Positions 29,601-37,445 of a stretch of DNA of 38,164 nucleotides are shown piece after piece. Origin of the DNA: Rhizomonospora bruguierae (GTDB lineage: Bacteria; Actinomycetota; Actinomycetes; Mycobacteriales; Micromonosporaceae); contig NZ_BBQH01000038.1 of assembly GCF_018397995.1 (NCBI RefSeq), forward strand, positions 1-38,164, given 5' to 3'. How positions within the stretch are numbered: position 1 is the first letter of the stretch; each line of letters starts with the position of its first letter. The translations under genes were made by a program, and so were the position numbers. The notes under the pieces were generated by a model. It was not told the DNA's origin. It worked only from the letters and a program-made list of their open reading frames with translations, and did not search any database.

Positions 29601-30701
29601 TCAGCGCCGCACCCGGGCGCTGCCGCCGGCCATCAGCGCCTCGACCTCCGTGCGGGAGGCCATCGATGTGTCGCCCGGCGTGGTCATCGCCAGCGCCCCG
29701 TGTGCCGCGCCGTACTCGACCGCCGTGGTCAGGTCGGCGCCGGTGAGCAGGCCGTAGATCAGCCCGGAGGCGAAGCTGTCGCCGCCGCCCACCCGGTCCA
29801 GGATCTCCAGACCGGGCCGGTGGGTCGCCTCGGCGAACTCCCCGTTCGCCCAGGCGATCGCGCCCCAGTCGTTCACCGTGGCGCTGCGCACCGTGCGCAT
29901 GGTGGTCGCGACCACGGCGAAGTTCGGGTACGCCCTGGTGACCTCCTCGATCATCCGCTGGAAGTTGGCGACCTCCAACGAGGCGAGGTTCTCATCCACC
30001 CCCGCCACCTCGAAGCCGAGGCTGGCGGTGAAGTCCTCCTCGTTGCCGATCATCACGTCCACGTACCGGGCGAGCCGGCGGTTGACCTCCTGCGCCCGCT
30101 CCTTGCCGCCGACCGCCTTCCACAGGCTGGGCCGGTAGTTCAGGTCGTACGAGACGATCGCGCCGTGCCGGTGCGCGGCGGCCATGGCGGCCTCGATGAC
30201 GTCCGGGGTGGTCGCGGAGAGCGCGGCGTAGATGCCGCCGGTGTGCAGCCAGCGGGCGCCGAGCGTGCCGAACAGGTGGTCCCAGTCGACGTCCTCCGGG
30301 CGCAGGTGGCTGGCGGCGGTGTTGCCCCGGTCGGAGACGCCGACCGCACCGCGTGCGCCGAAGCCGCGCTCGGTGAAGTTCAGCCCGTTGCGGACCGTCC
30401 GGCCGATGCCGTCGAACGGCATCCACGTGACGAACGAGGTGTCCACCCCGCCGGTGAGCACCAGATCCTCCAGCAGGCGCCCGACCTCGTTGTCGACGAA
30501 CGCGGTGACCACGGCGGAGCGCATGCCGAAGCAGCGGCGCAGGCCCCGGGCCACGTTGTACTCGCCGCCGCCCTCCCAGGCGCGGAACGAGCGGGCGGTG
30601 CGGATCCGGCCCTCGCCCGGGTCCAGGCGCAGCATGATCTCGCCGAGCGAGACCAGGTCGTACCGGCAGTCCTCGGCCGGACGGACGGTGAGCGGGCTCA
30701 T
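29601..30701 (-). CDS. kdgK: PfkB-family kinase, probable 2-keto-3-deoxygluconate kinase
   Basis: A 366-residue ribokinase-type kinase. Visible are the substrate-binding start YDLVSLGEIMLRLDPGEGR, the GGGEYNVARGL glycine region, the YDLNYRPSLW motif common in KDG kinases, NEEDF and the anion-hole/catalytic VGGGDSFASGLIYGL. It would phosphorylate 2-keto-3-deoxygluconate to KDPG with ATP. Its ATG overlaps the stop of the aldolase gene (30698-30701), which acts on that product. Together they complete the lower branch of hexuronate or gluconate breakdown. It is somewhat longer than the E. coli enzyme. Confidence 0.9.
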   Translation of the reverse strand: MSPLTVRPAEDCRYDLVSLGEIMLRLDPGEGRIRTARSFRAWEGGGEYNVARGLRRCFGMRSAVVTAFVDNEVGRLLEDLVLTGGVDTSFVTWMPFDGIGRTVRNGLNFTERGFGARGAVGVSDRGNTAASHLRPEDVDWDHLFGTLGARWLHTGGIYAALSATTPDVIEAAMAAAHRHGAIVSYDLNYRPSLWKAVGGKERAQEVNRRLARYVDVMIGNEEDFTASLGFEVAGVDENLASLEVANFQRMIEEVTRAYPNFAVVATTMRTVRSATVNDWGAIAWANGEFAEATHRPGLEILDRVGGGDSFASGLIYGLLTGADLTTAVEYGAAHGALAMTTPGDTSMASRTEVEALMAGGSARVRR

Positions 30702-31366
30702 GCCGCACCTCCCGCGGCGGCCACGGCGGCGGCGGTGCGCCGGGTGACCTCGTCCCAGCGGCCCTCGGCCAGCAGGTCCGGGGCGACCATCCAGGTGCCG
30801 CCGACCGCGAGGACGGACGGCAGGGCCAGGTAGTCGGCGAGGTTGCCGGTATTCACCCCGCCGGTCGGGATGAACCGGACGGCCCTGAACGGCGCGGCGA
30901 GGGCCTTGATCATCCGGACTCCGCCCAGGTCCTCGGCGGGGAAGAACTTCACCGTGTCGAGCCCCTCGTCCAGGGCCATCTGCACCTCCGTGGCGGTGGC
31001 GGCGCCGGGGAACACCGGCAGGCCGAGCCCGACGCAGTGCCGGACGACCCGCGGCGAGAAGCCCGGGCTGACCACGAACCGGGCGCCGGCCTCGGCGGCC
31101 CGGTCCACCTGCTCGACGCTCAGCACGGTGCCGGCGCCGACGAGCAGGTCCGCGCGGGCGGACATCGCCTTGATCGCGGCGGCGGCGGCGGCGGTGCGGA
31201 AGGTCACCTCGACGCTACGCAGCCCACCCTCGGCGAGCGCGGCGGCGAGCGGTTCGGCGCCGGCCGCCTCCTGGAGCACGACGACCGGCAGGAGCCGGGT
31301 GCGCCCGATCGCGGCGGCGATGGTCTGTTGTTCAGAATGGTGAACGGCGGTCACATGTGTGACCAT
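30698..31366 (-). CDS. eda: KDPG/KHG aldolase
   Basis: A 222-residue class I aldolase that splits 2-keto-3-deoxy-6-phosphogluconate to pyruvate and glyceraldehyde 3-phosphate. Conserved parts are RLLPVVVL, SVEVTFRTA with the catalytic Glu, LLVGAGTVLS, FVVSPGF, the Schiff-base lysine in TVKFFPAE and the phosphate-binding IPTGGVN. The start is uncertain. ATG 31366 and GTG 31354 are the only options upstream of the conserved region, and both lie in or beside an inverted repeat shared with the divergent iclR gene. Neither has a clear ribosome-binding site, so a leaderless message is possible. Confidence 0.92.
   Translation of the reverse strand: MVTHVTAVHHSEQQTIAAAIGRTRLLPVVVLQEAAGAEPLAAALAEGGLRSVEVTFRTAAAAAAIKAMSARADLLVGAGTVLSVEQVDRAAEAGARFVVSPGFSPRVVRHCVGLGLPVFPGAATATEVQMALDEGLDTVKFFPAEDLGGVRMIKALAAPFRAVRFIPTGGVNTGNLADYLALPSVLAVGGTWMVAPDLLAEGRWDEVTRRTAAAVAAAGGAA
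31330..31364. promoter_or_regulatory. Double operator between the aldolase and iclR genes
   Basis: Two perfect inverted repeats stand side by side: GTTCA-N6-TGAAC (31330-31345) and GGTCACA-TG-TGTGACC (31349-31364). They cover the divergent start region. IclR proteins bind such palindromes as dimers or dimer pairs, often next to their own gene. The second repeat overlaps the candidate start codons of both genes. Binding by the neighbouring IclR protein is inferred. Confidence 0.6.
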
Positions 31367-32200
31367 AGCCGCGTGGTGGACCTGCATCAACAGAGGGGGG
31401 CTCCCGATCGCCGCACGGGCGAACCGGCGCCTCCGGTGAAGTCGGCGGACCGGGCCCTGGAAGTGCTGGAGCTGCTCGCCGAATCGCGGCAGCGGCACGG
31501 CCTGGGCGACCTGGCCCGCGCCCTGGGCATTCCCAAGAGCAGCCTGCACGGGCTGCTGCGCACCATGGCGGCGCGCGGCTGGGTGGAGACCGACCCGACC
31601 GGCACCCGCTTCGGCCTCGGCGTCCGCGCGCTCCAGGTCGGCGCCGCCTACCTGGACGGTGACGACGTGGTCGGCCTGATCGGCGGGGTCCTGGACCGGC
31701 TGGCCGGCGAGTTCGGCGAGACCGTCCACCTCGGGCGGCTGGCCGGCGCGAGCGTGGTGTACCTGGCGAAGCGGGAGTCCGTGCACCGGCTGCGGCTCTA
31801 CAGCGCCATCGGGCGGCAGCTACCCGCGCATGCGACGGCGCTGGGCAAGGCGCTGCTGGCCGAGCACGACGCGGCCACCGTGGACGCCATGCTCACCTGG
31901 CCGCTGCCGGCGCTGACCGCCAACACCATCACCGACCGGGACCGCCTGCACGCGGAACTGGCCGAGGTGCGCCGCCGGGGCTACGCCGTGGACCGCGAGG
32001 AGAACACCGACGGCATCGTCTGCGTCGCCCGCGCCGTGCCGACGCAGTCCCCCGCCGCGGACGCGATCAGCCTTTCCGTGCCCGTGTCGCGGCTGGCGCC
32101 GGACGGCGCCGAGCGCATCGCGGAGGCGCTCGAACGGATGACCGCCCCGCTCCGATCGGCCACCCCGCTGCTCGCCACCCGTGCTACCGTGCCCGGATGA
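31355..32200 (+). CDS. IclR-family transcriptional regulator
   Basis: A 281-residue IclR protein if started at ATG 31355; GTG 31373, 31376 or 31436 would give shorter forms. The HTH begins at PVKSADRALEVLELLAE and contains LARALGIPKSSLHGLLRTM. The effector domain includes LPAHATALGKALLA, RRRGYAVDREENTDGIVCVA and the final ISLSVPVSRL, all typical. The divergent eda-kdgK operon makes KDG or KDPG the likely ligand, as for KdgR. The stop overlaps the start of the ABC ATPase (ATGA, 32197-32200), so the regulator and transporter are co-translated. Confidence 0.92.
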   Translation: MCDHSRVVDLHQQRGAPDRRTGEPAPPVKSADRALEVLELLAESRQRHGLGDLARALGIPKSSLHGLLRTMAARGWVETDPTGTRFGLGVRALQVGAAYLDGDDVVGLIGGVLDRLAGEFGETVHLGRLAGASVVYLAKRESVHRLRLYSAIGRQLPAHATALGKALLAEHDAATVDAMLTWPLPALTANTITDRDRLHAELAEVRRRGYAVDREENTDGIVCVARAVPTQSPAADAISLSVPVSRLAPDGAERIAEALERMTAPLRSATPLLATRATVPG

Positions 32201-32817
32201 TCGAGCGGCTGGCGGTACGCGGGATCAGCAAGCGGTACGGGCGCCGGCAGGTCCTGCGGGGCGTCGACCTGAGCGTCCACGCGGGGCAGGTGGCCGCGGT
32301 CGTCGGTGAGAACGGCGCGGGCAAGAGCACGTTCCTGCGCATCTGCGCCGGCCTGCAGAAGCCGGATTCGGGCGAGGTCATCGTGCGCGGCCGGCTCGGG
32401 TACTGCCCGCAGGACGCCGGCACGTACGACTTCCTCACCGCGGACGAGCACTTCATGCTGGTCGGCGCGGGGCGGGAGATGAGCCGGCGGGGCGCCCGCC
32501 GGGCGGGCCGGTTCGCCGCGCGGGAACTGCGCTGGACCGCGCCGGAGCGGGCGCAGACCCGGCACCTGTCCGGCGGCACCCGGCAGAAGCTGAACCTGGT
32601 CCTGGCCGGCCTCGGCCAGCCCGAGGTGCTGCTGCTGGACGAGCCGTACACCGGTTTCGACCAGGGCGCGTACCACGACTTCTGGCGGCAGGTCTGGCGC
32701 TGGCGGGACGCGGGCTGCGCCATCGTGGTGGTCACCCACCTGCTCACCCACCTCAACGCCGTCGACACCGTCCTGGACCTCACCGGCCAGCGGGTGATGC
32801 CGGGAGCCGCCGCGTGA
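32197..32817 (+). CDS. ABC transporter ATP-binding protein
   Basis: A 206-residue stand-alone ATPase. All core motifs are present: Walker A GENGAGKST, Q-loop YCPQDAG, the signature LSGGTRQ, Walker B VLLLDEP and the H-loop VVTH. The small size and YDFLTADEHF segment fit exporter-type or bacitracin/gliding-type two-component ABC systems. It partners the membrane protein encoded right after it, whose start overlaps its stop. Start overlap with iclR couples it to that regulator. There is no substrate-binding protein, so import of sugars is unlikely despite the neighbouring kdg genes. Confidence 0.9.
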   Translation: MIERLAVRGISKRYGRRQVLRGVDLSVHAGQVAAVVGENGAGKSTFLRICAGLQKPDSGEVIVRGRLGYCPQDAGTYDFLTADEHFMLVGAGREMSRRGARRAGRFAARELRWTAPERAQTRHLSGGTRQKLNLVLAGLGQPEVLLLDEPYTGFDQGAYHDFWRQVWRWRDAGCAIVVVTHLLTHLNAVDTVLDLTGQRVMPGAAA

Positions 32818-33503
32818 TGCGCCGCATCGGTACCGTCGCCGACCTGGCGATCCGGGAGAACCTGCGCCGCCGCGGTGTGCTGCTCCTGCTGCTGGCCCTG
32901 CCGCTGGCGTCCTACCTGGTGCGCCGGGACGCCCACCCGGGCCAGTCGATCCGCCTGCTGTTCCTCGGCCTGGCCTGGGCGGTGAGCACCGCGGCCCTGT
33001 TCGCCACCGGCAGCAGCCGCCCGGTCGAGCCGCGCCTGCTGGTCTCCGGCTTCCGCGGCTACCACCTGTACCTGGGCCGGCTGCTCGCGATGTGGGGGCT
33101 GGGCGTGGCGATCGCCGGGCCGTTCTTCGCCCTGGTCGCCGTCGACCACGGCGACGTCGTCCGGCTGGGGCCGATCGCGGCGGCGATGCTGCTCGTGGTC
33201 GCCGTCGCCGCGCCCCTGGGCCTGCTCATCGGCGTACTGGTCCCGCGGGACCTGGAGGGCACGCTGTTGCTGCTGATCCTGGTCGCCGTGCAGATGATGG
33301 CGGACCCGGCCGGCTCGCTGGCGAAGGTACTGCCGCTCTGGTCCAGCCGGGAGATCGCCACCTACGCCGTCGACCACGTCGACGGCGGGTACCTGACCCG
33401 CGGCGTGGTCCACGGCGTGGTGACGACGGTCGCGCTGACCGCGCTGGTGCTGTGCGTGGCGGCGGTGCGCCTACGCCGCCGCCCACATCTGCGCTTCGTC
33501 TGA
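32817..33503 (+). CDS. ABC transporter membrane subunit
   Basis: A 228-residue polytopic protein with six predicted helices in the pattern of ABC-2-type exporters, with no solute-binding or large extracellular domain. The start is ATG 32817 (TGATG junction); GTG 32814, which overlaps the ATPase stop, is an alternative that adds one residue. The residues between helices are Arg-rich on the presumed cytoplasmic side. It forms the channel for the ATPase encoded upstream. Substrate unknown. Confidence 0.8.
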   Translation: MRRIGTVADLAIRENLRRRGVLLLLLALPLASYLVRRDAHPGQSIRLLFLGLAWAVSTAALFATGSSRPVEPRLLVSGFRGYHLYLGRLLAMWGLGVAIAGPFFALVAVDHGDVVRLGPIAAAMLLVVAVAAPLGLLIGVLVPRDLEGTLLLLILVAVQMMADPAGSLAKVLPLWSSREIATYAVDHVDGGYLTRGVVHGVVTTVALTALVLCVAAVRLRRRPHLRFV

Positions 33504-33509
33504 GCGCAC

Positions 33510-33527
33510 GGCCGCGCCTAGGCGGCC
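33510..33527. terminator. Short hairpin between the ABC permease and DUF4383 genes
   Basis: GGCCGC (33510-33515) and GCGGCC (33522-33527) form a 6-base stem around GCCTAG. It covers the stop codon of the minus-strand gene (33518-33520) and lies 7 bases after the stop of the plus-strand gene. A weak bidirectional terminator is likely. Confidence 0.45.
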
Positions 33528-33994
33528 TGGCGGGTCACGTCACGGGTCGGCCGGGAACTGGTCAGGCCGGATCCGATCATGCCGACCGCGAGGGCGAAGT
33601 GCAGCCAGTTGTCGGCCGTGTTGACCGGGATGACATTGGCGCTGCTGGCCTGGTTCACCGCGATCCCGTAGATCCACAGGGCCGCGTAGAAGATGCCGAC
33701 GCCGATCAGGAACGTCCGCGCGCTGGCCGCCGTGCGGAACATCGCCAGGCCGATCAGGCCGGACAGCAGGTGGATCGCGTTGAGCAGGATGGACACCTGG
33801 AACAGGCCGAAGAGTTTGGCCGTGGAGGTGTGCCCGGCGAAGTACAGGTCCCCGTAGTTGTGGGTGATGCCGGGGATGAAGCCGAGGATCCCGAACAGCA
33901 GCAAGATCGACGATGCCGCGAGCGCGAGGGTGGACACGAGGGGGCGGTGCTCAGCGCGGGAGGTCATCGCCGCGGGGGCTCTGGTGCTCACCAT
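33518..33994 (-). CDS. DUF4383 membrane protein
   Basis: A 158-residue protein with four predicted helices (about residues 18-43, 61-86, 92-114 and 128-146). The segments PGITHNYGDLYFAGHTS and NAIHLLSGLIGLAMF are typical of DUF4383, a family common in actinobacteria with no known role. A strong AAGGAGGAGGAG site precedes ATG 33994. It stands alone, convergent with the ABC permease gene. Confidence 0.85.
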   Translation of the reverse strand: MVSTRAPAAMTSRAEHRPLVSTLALAASSILLLFGILGFIPGITHNYGDLYFAGHTSTAKLFGLFQVSILLNAIHLLSGLIGLAMFRTAASARTFLIGVGIFYAALWIYGIAVNQASSANVIPVNTADNWLHFALAVGMIGSGLTSSRPTRDVTRQAA

Positions 33995-34062
33995 GATTAG
34001 CTCCTCCTCCTTCGGTGGCTGTCGGTGGCAACCTGCCCCCGCCGCTTCACCAGAAACCGGGA

Positions 34063-34707
34063 TTAATCGGCTGCACCGCGGAGGGCCTCGGCGGCCTTCT
34101 CGTCCCGCCCCAGCACGACCAGGGCCGCCGCGAATCTCGGCAGGTCAGGCGCGGAGACGAGGCGGGCCAGGGCGGCCGGCTCGGGCGGCAGCCCGAGCCG
34201 GCGCGCGCCCGCCGCGACCCGCTCGTCCGCGTACGGGGCGATGTCCGGCCACACCCCCTGCACCTCGCGCAGGAAGATCGCCGCACCGGTCGGGCCGATC
34301 CCCTTGAACTCCCGCACCAGGCGGCTCAGGACGCGCGCGTCGCCCGGGGCCTCGGCGTGCAGGCGGCGCAGGTCGCCACGCCACCGCTGCACGCAGTGGA
34401 CGGCGGCGTCGCCGAGCATGGTGGCGGTGCGCTCGTCGTACCGGCGGTAGTGGCCCCGGCCGAGCGCGTCCACCCGCCGCTGCCAGGTGGCATCGCGCAT
34501 GGCCTCCGGCGTGGTGTACCCGGCCGCGCTCAACTCGCGCGCGGCGGCGACCGCGATCTCCGCGGTGATCCGCGCGCTGAGCAGGGTGGCCAGGACGAGC
34601 AGCCGGTACAGCGGGGAGGGCTTGTCGGCCAGCCGGATGCCGGCCCGCTCGGCGAACGTCTCGCCGTGCCGGCGCAGCACCTCGGCGACGATCCGGTCCT
34701 GGGTCAT
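34063..34707 (-). CDS. HhH-GPD DNA glycosylase-like protein (endonuclease III-like), no Fe-S cluster
   Basis: A 214-residue helical protein of the HhH-GPD superfamily. LLSARITAEIAVAAARELSAAG resembles the endonuclease III N-terminal helices. FKGIGPTGAAIFLREVQGVWPDIAPYAD is the helix-hairpin-helix plus the Gly/Pro-Asp loop, with the catalytic-type Asp in PYAD. The lysine that makes endonuclease III bifunctional is not at its usual place, and the four C-terminal Fe-S cysteines are absent (only one Cys in the chain). It may be a monofunctional glycosylase or a non-catalytic relative. ATG 34707 is chosen over an upstream in-frame ATG at 34770. Confidence 0.75.
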   Translation of the reverse strand: MTQDRIVAEVLRRHGETFAERAGIRLADKPSPLYRLLVLATLLSARITAEIAVAAARELSAAGYTTPEAMRDATWQRRVDALGRGHYRRYDERTATMLGDAAVHCVQRWRGDLRRLHAEAPGDARVLSRLVREFKGIGPTGAAIFLREVQGVWPDIAPYADERVAAGARRLGLPPEPAALARLVSAPDLPRFAAALVVLGRDEKAAEALRGAAD

Positions 34708-34714
34708 ACCCCCG

Positions 34715-35526
34715 TCAGTACCAGACGGTGACCCTGCGCGCCGGGCCGTCCACCCGGATCCGGCCGCCATACGGGATGACCAGTTGCGGGTCCGTGTGCC
34801 CGAGGTCGATGTCGAACACCACGGTCGCCCCCGGGTTGTACTCGTCCACCGCGCGCGACACCGCCACCCGCTGCACCTCGACGTACTTGATTGTCGCCGC
34901 CGGCGGGTTGGGGCGCTCGAACGACGACGCCTTCGCCCGGCCCAGCAGGCCCCGCTCGCCCATGTTGCGCAGCGTCCGGTACACCTCCAGCGACGAGGGC
35001 AGCTCCTCGCTCGTCTCGATCACCAGCACGGCGCCCTCGTACGCGGCGGGTTCGGCGACGGCCCGGTCCGCCATCAGCAGCCAGCCGAGGATCTCCAGGT
35101 TGCCGCCCCAGGTCACGCCCTCGATCACCCGGTCCGGGCGGTGCCAGATCCACTCCCCGGCGGGCCGCATCGGCGGCTCGGCCTCGAACGTCACCGGATC
35201 GACCCAGTCCCGCGACTCGTCCCGGTACTCGTCGCTGGCCCGCAGCTCGTACGGGCCGCTGGTGAACAGCGCCGCCCGCAGCGACTCCGCGGTGAGCGGG
35301 TGCATCGCCCCCGGCCGGCCCAGTTCCACCATCACCGACCCGCCGTGGAAGCCCACGACGCCGAGGCTCCACAGGTACGCGAGGAGGTTGGTGTTGTCGC
35401 TGTACCCGAAGAACGGCTTGGGGTTGGCCCAGAGACGATGGCGACGCGGTCGCCGGGGCGGGGCTTGGGCGGGTATCTCAACTCGGGCACGAGGGCAGCG
35501 TCCCCGGACCCGGCGGACCCGCTCAA
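34715..35526 (-). pseudogene. S66-family (LD-carboxypeptidase/MccF-like) peptidase with internal deletion
   Basis: The N-terminal piece (LRYPPKPRPGDRVAIVS, from GTG 35490 or TTG 35526) is the first strand of an S66 peptidase. Directly after it, in another frame, comes NPKPFFGYSDNTNLLAYLWS, which holds the nucleophile Ser, then GFHGGSVMVELG and the rest of the protein to the TAG/TGA end near 34715. Intact S66 enzymes have roughly 80-90 residues between these parts. The junction is at about 35431. S66 enzymes trim the peptide stem of recycled murein or inactivate microcin C-like compounds. The C-terminal half alone (start 35356) is unlikely to fold properly. Confidence 0.8.
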
Positions 35527-35527
35527 C

Positions 35528-36169
35528 TCATTTCGCCGCGTCCTCGTACCGCTGGCGCAGCCGCTTCACCAGGGACCCGTCCCCGAAGTCGATCAGCGCG
35601 CGGGCCTGGTACTCCGCCGGGATCATCTGCTTGACCCGTTCGTCGTACCCGCGCCCCGACTCGACCACCTTGATGTCCATCGGGTTGGTGTTGTGCGCGA
35701 CCAGCGGCCCCGCCATCTTCACCGCGAAGTCCCAGGGCCGGCCCTTCTCCACCACCGCGCACAGGTGGTGCGCGTAGACGGTGGTGACCGCCCCCGGCAT
35801 GGTCGCCCCGGCCGGTTCGATGCCGAACGGCTCGGCGGTGCACAGCACCACCGGCTTCGCGCCGGGCGACGCCTCCGCCCCGGCGATGTCGTGCCCGTGG
35901 TGCGCGTGGTCGGCCGGGGTGGCGCTTTCCAGCGTGGCGACCAGCCGCTCGGTGAGCCAGGCGTAGACATTGGGCGCGATGCCGTACATGTCGCCGGGGC
36001 TCCCGCTGGCGGCGGCCGCGCCGGCCGCGGCCGGCGCCTCGCGCCCGCCGACCAGTCGCCAACCCACCGCCAGGACCAGCGCCGCCAGGGCGACGGAGAT
36101 CGCCAGCCAGAGTCGGAGCCGGCTCTGGGAGCGCTCCCGAGTATCGATAGCCGTTGACACGATTGCCAT
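35528..36169 (-). CDS. Membrane-anchored protein of unknown function with a His-rich segment
   Basis: A 213-residue protein from ATG 36169. A single hydrophobic helix lies at residues 19-42 (LWLAISVALAALVLAVGWRLVGG) after a basic start, followed by an Ala/Gly-rich linker, so the rest is probably outside the membrane. The segment DHAHHGHD (about residue 85-95) could bind metal. Two cysteines (in VLCTAEP and HLCAVV) may form a disulfide. The folded C-terminal half has VVEKGRPWDFAVKMAGPLVAH and no family that I recognise. No lipobox. It is next to the S66 pseudogene on the same strand. Confidence 0.7.
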   Translation of the reverse strand: MAIVSTAIDTRERSQSRLRLWLAISVALAALVLAVGWRLVGGREAPAAAGAAAASGSPGDMYGIAPNVYAWLTERLVATLESATPADHAHHGHDIAGAEASPGAKPVVLCTAEPFGIEPAGATMPGAVTTVYAHHLCAVVEKGRPWDFAVKMAGPLVAHNTNPMDIKVVESGRGYDERVKQMIPAEYQARALIDFGDGSLVKRLRQRYEDAAK

Positions 36170-36300
36170 CGTCGCACGCCACCTCGGTACACGGCCAGAG
36201 CCCATTCCCGGACAATGTTGATCGCGCCCGAGCGGCTGGACGAATACATGACCCTCGAACGGTGAGCCGATGTCCGCCCCTCGACGGAACGCCCCCGGGG

Positions 36301-36341
36301 CTGCCGGCACCTGAGCGTCCTCAGCCTCCGGGGGCCGGCAG
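36301..36341 (-). terminator. Hairpin over the PfkB kinase stop codon
   Basis: CTGCCGGC (36301-36308) pairs with GCCGGCAG (36334-36341), and an inner CTGAG/CTCAG stem (36311-36315 with 36320-36324) sits inside. The kinase stop is in the inner right arm. It is likely to end transcription of the hemerythrin-kinase pair, though a T-run is missing. Confidence 0.4.
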
Positions 36342-37445
36342 CAGCCCGGGCGGGTACTCCATGCCGGCGACCGTGCACGACGCCACGGCGACCCGGGCCG
36401 CGTACCCGGCGGCACGGTCGACGCGCTCGCCACGCAGGCGGGCGGCGATGAAGCCGGCGGCGAACGCGTCGCCGGCGCCGTTGGAATCCACGATCGCGGC
36501 CGGTGGGGCGGCGGCCGGCACGTCGAACGGCACGGCGTCACCGGGCATGACCCGGGCGCCACGCTCGCCGAGCGTCCCCACCGCCAGCGGCAACCGCCCA
36601 TCCTCGAACGCCGGGCCGCCACGCCGCCGGCCGACCCCGGAAAACGCCGGACCACCGCGCTGCGGCTCGACGTCAGCCGGCGAAGGGCCACCCGCGGGCG
36701 AGGTTGCCGAGCCACCGTCGGCGGTGGGCGGGTACGCGCCGGGGAGCGCCGAGGTCACCTCGGAGACCGCGGGTCGGGCGGGTGGCGCCGCCTGCCGGGC
36801 ACCGTCCAGGACGGCCCGCAGGGTCGCGTCCAGCCGGTCGCCGAGTTCGGTGCCGCTGACGAACACGATGTCGGCGGCGGGCAGGAACGCCCGGTGGTAC
36901 GGGTTCTCACCGTCCCAGTCGTGCAGGTCGGTCGAGGACGAACGGGCCGAGCCGGCGAGGTCGGGGACGAGCGGCGCCACCCAGTCCATGATGGACACGT
37001 GGACGTGGCGGGCGGCGGCGGCCAGCTGGGCGAGCTCCCAGCCGGCGAACGGGGGCGGCCCCGCCCAGCCGCCGCGCGGGTCGTAGAGGGAGGAGCGCCG
37101 GCCGGCCGGGTCGATGAGGCTGACCGAGCGGCGGGTGCCGCGCGGGTCGTCGACGAGGCGGTGCGCCACGCCGGCCCGGTGCAGCGCCGCGCGGACGATC
37201 TCACCGGCCGGGTCGGCGCCCAGCGTGTCCACGACCAGCACCCGCAGGCCCAGCGCCGCGGCGGCCAGCGCCACACCGGCCCCCGTGTTGCCGACCCGCA
37301 GGTCGATCGGCGGGACGGTGGTCGAATCGGCGTCCGGCGGCGGCACCGACGGCACCGCCACCGCGATGTCCAGCCCGAGACCGCCGACCACCAGCAGGTC
37401 GACCTCGCGCACCGCCGACGCGCCGCCCCCGCTCACCGTGCTCAT
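36321..37445 (-). CDS. PfkB-family carbohydrate/nucleoside kinase with low-complexity insertion
   Basis: A 374-residue ribokinase-type kinase. The N-terminal VDLLVVGGLGLDIAVAVP and the glycine-rich RVGNTGAGVALAAAALG are present, as is the C-terminal catalytic motif DSNGAGDAFAAGF (320-332, base Asp326). Residues 217-285 are an insertion rich in Pro, Gly, Ala and Ser just before the strand PLAVGTLGERG, where other PfkB kinases have a short helix-loop. It contains two copies of RGGPAF 12 residues apart. The substrate is unknown. The ATG overlaps the stop of the hemerythrin-like gene (37442-37445). Confidence 0.85.
   Translation of the reverse strand: MSTVSGGGASAVREVDLLVVGGLGLDIAVAVPSVPPPDADSTTVPPIDLRVGNTGAGVALAAAALGLRVLVVDTLGADPAGEIVRAALHRAGVAHRLVDDPRGTRRSVSLIDPAGRRSSLYDPRGGWAGPPPFAGWELAQLAAAARHVHVSIMDWVAPLVPDLAGSARSSSTDLHDWDGENPYHRAFLPAADIVFVSGTELGDRLDATLRAVLDGARQAAPPARPAVSEVTSALPGAYPPTADGGSATSPAGGPSPADVEPQRGGPAFSGVGRRRGGPAFEDGRLPLAVGTLGERGARVMPGDAVPFDVPAAAPPAAIVDSNGAGDAFAAGFIAARLRGERVDRAAGYAARVAVASCTVAGMEYPPGLLPAPGG
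36607..36663. repeat. Imperfect repeat within the kinase insertion
   Basis: Two copies of about 21 bases starting AACGCCGG (36607 and 36643) are 36 bases apart and keep frame. They differ at four positions and encode RRGGPAF/QRGGPAF. The repeat probably arose by slippage duplication in the low-complexity part. Confidence 0.55.

Noticed and set aside
32197-33503. ABC importer for hexuronates
   Set aside because: There is no substrate-binding protein and the membrane subunit looks like an exporter.
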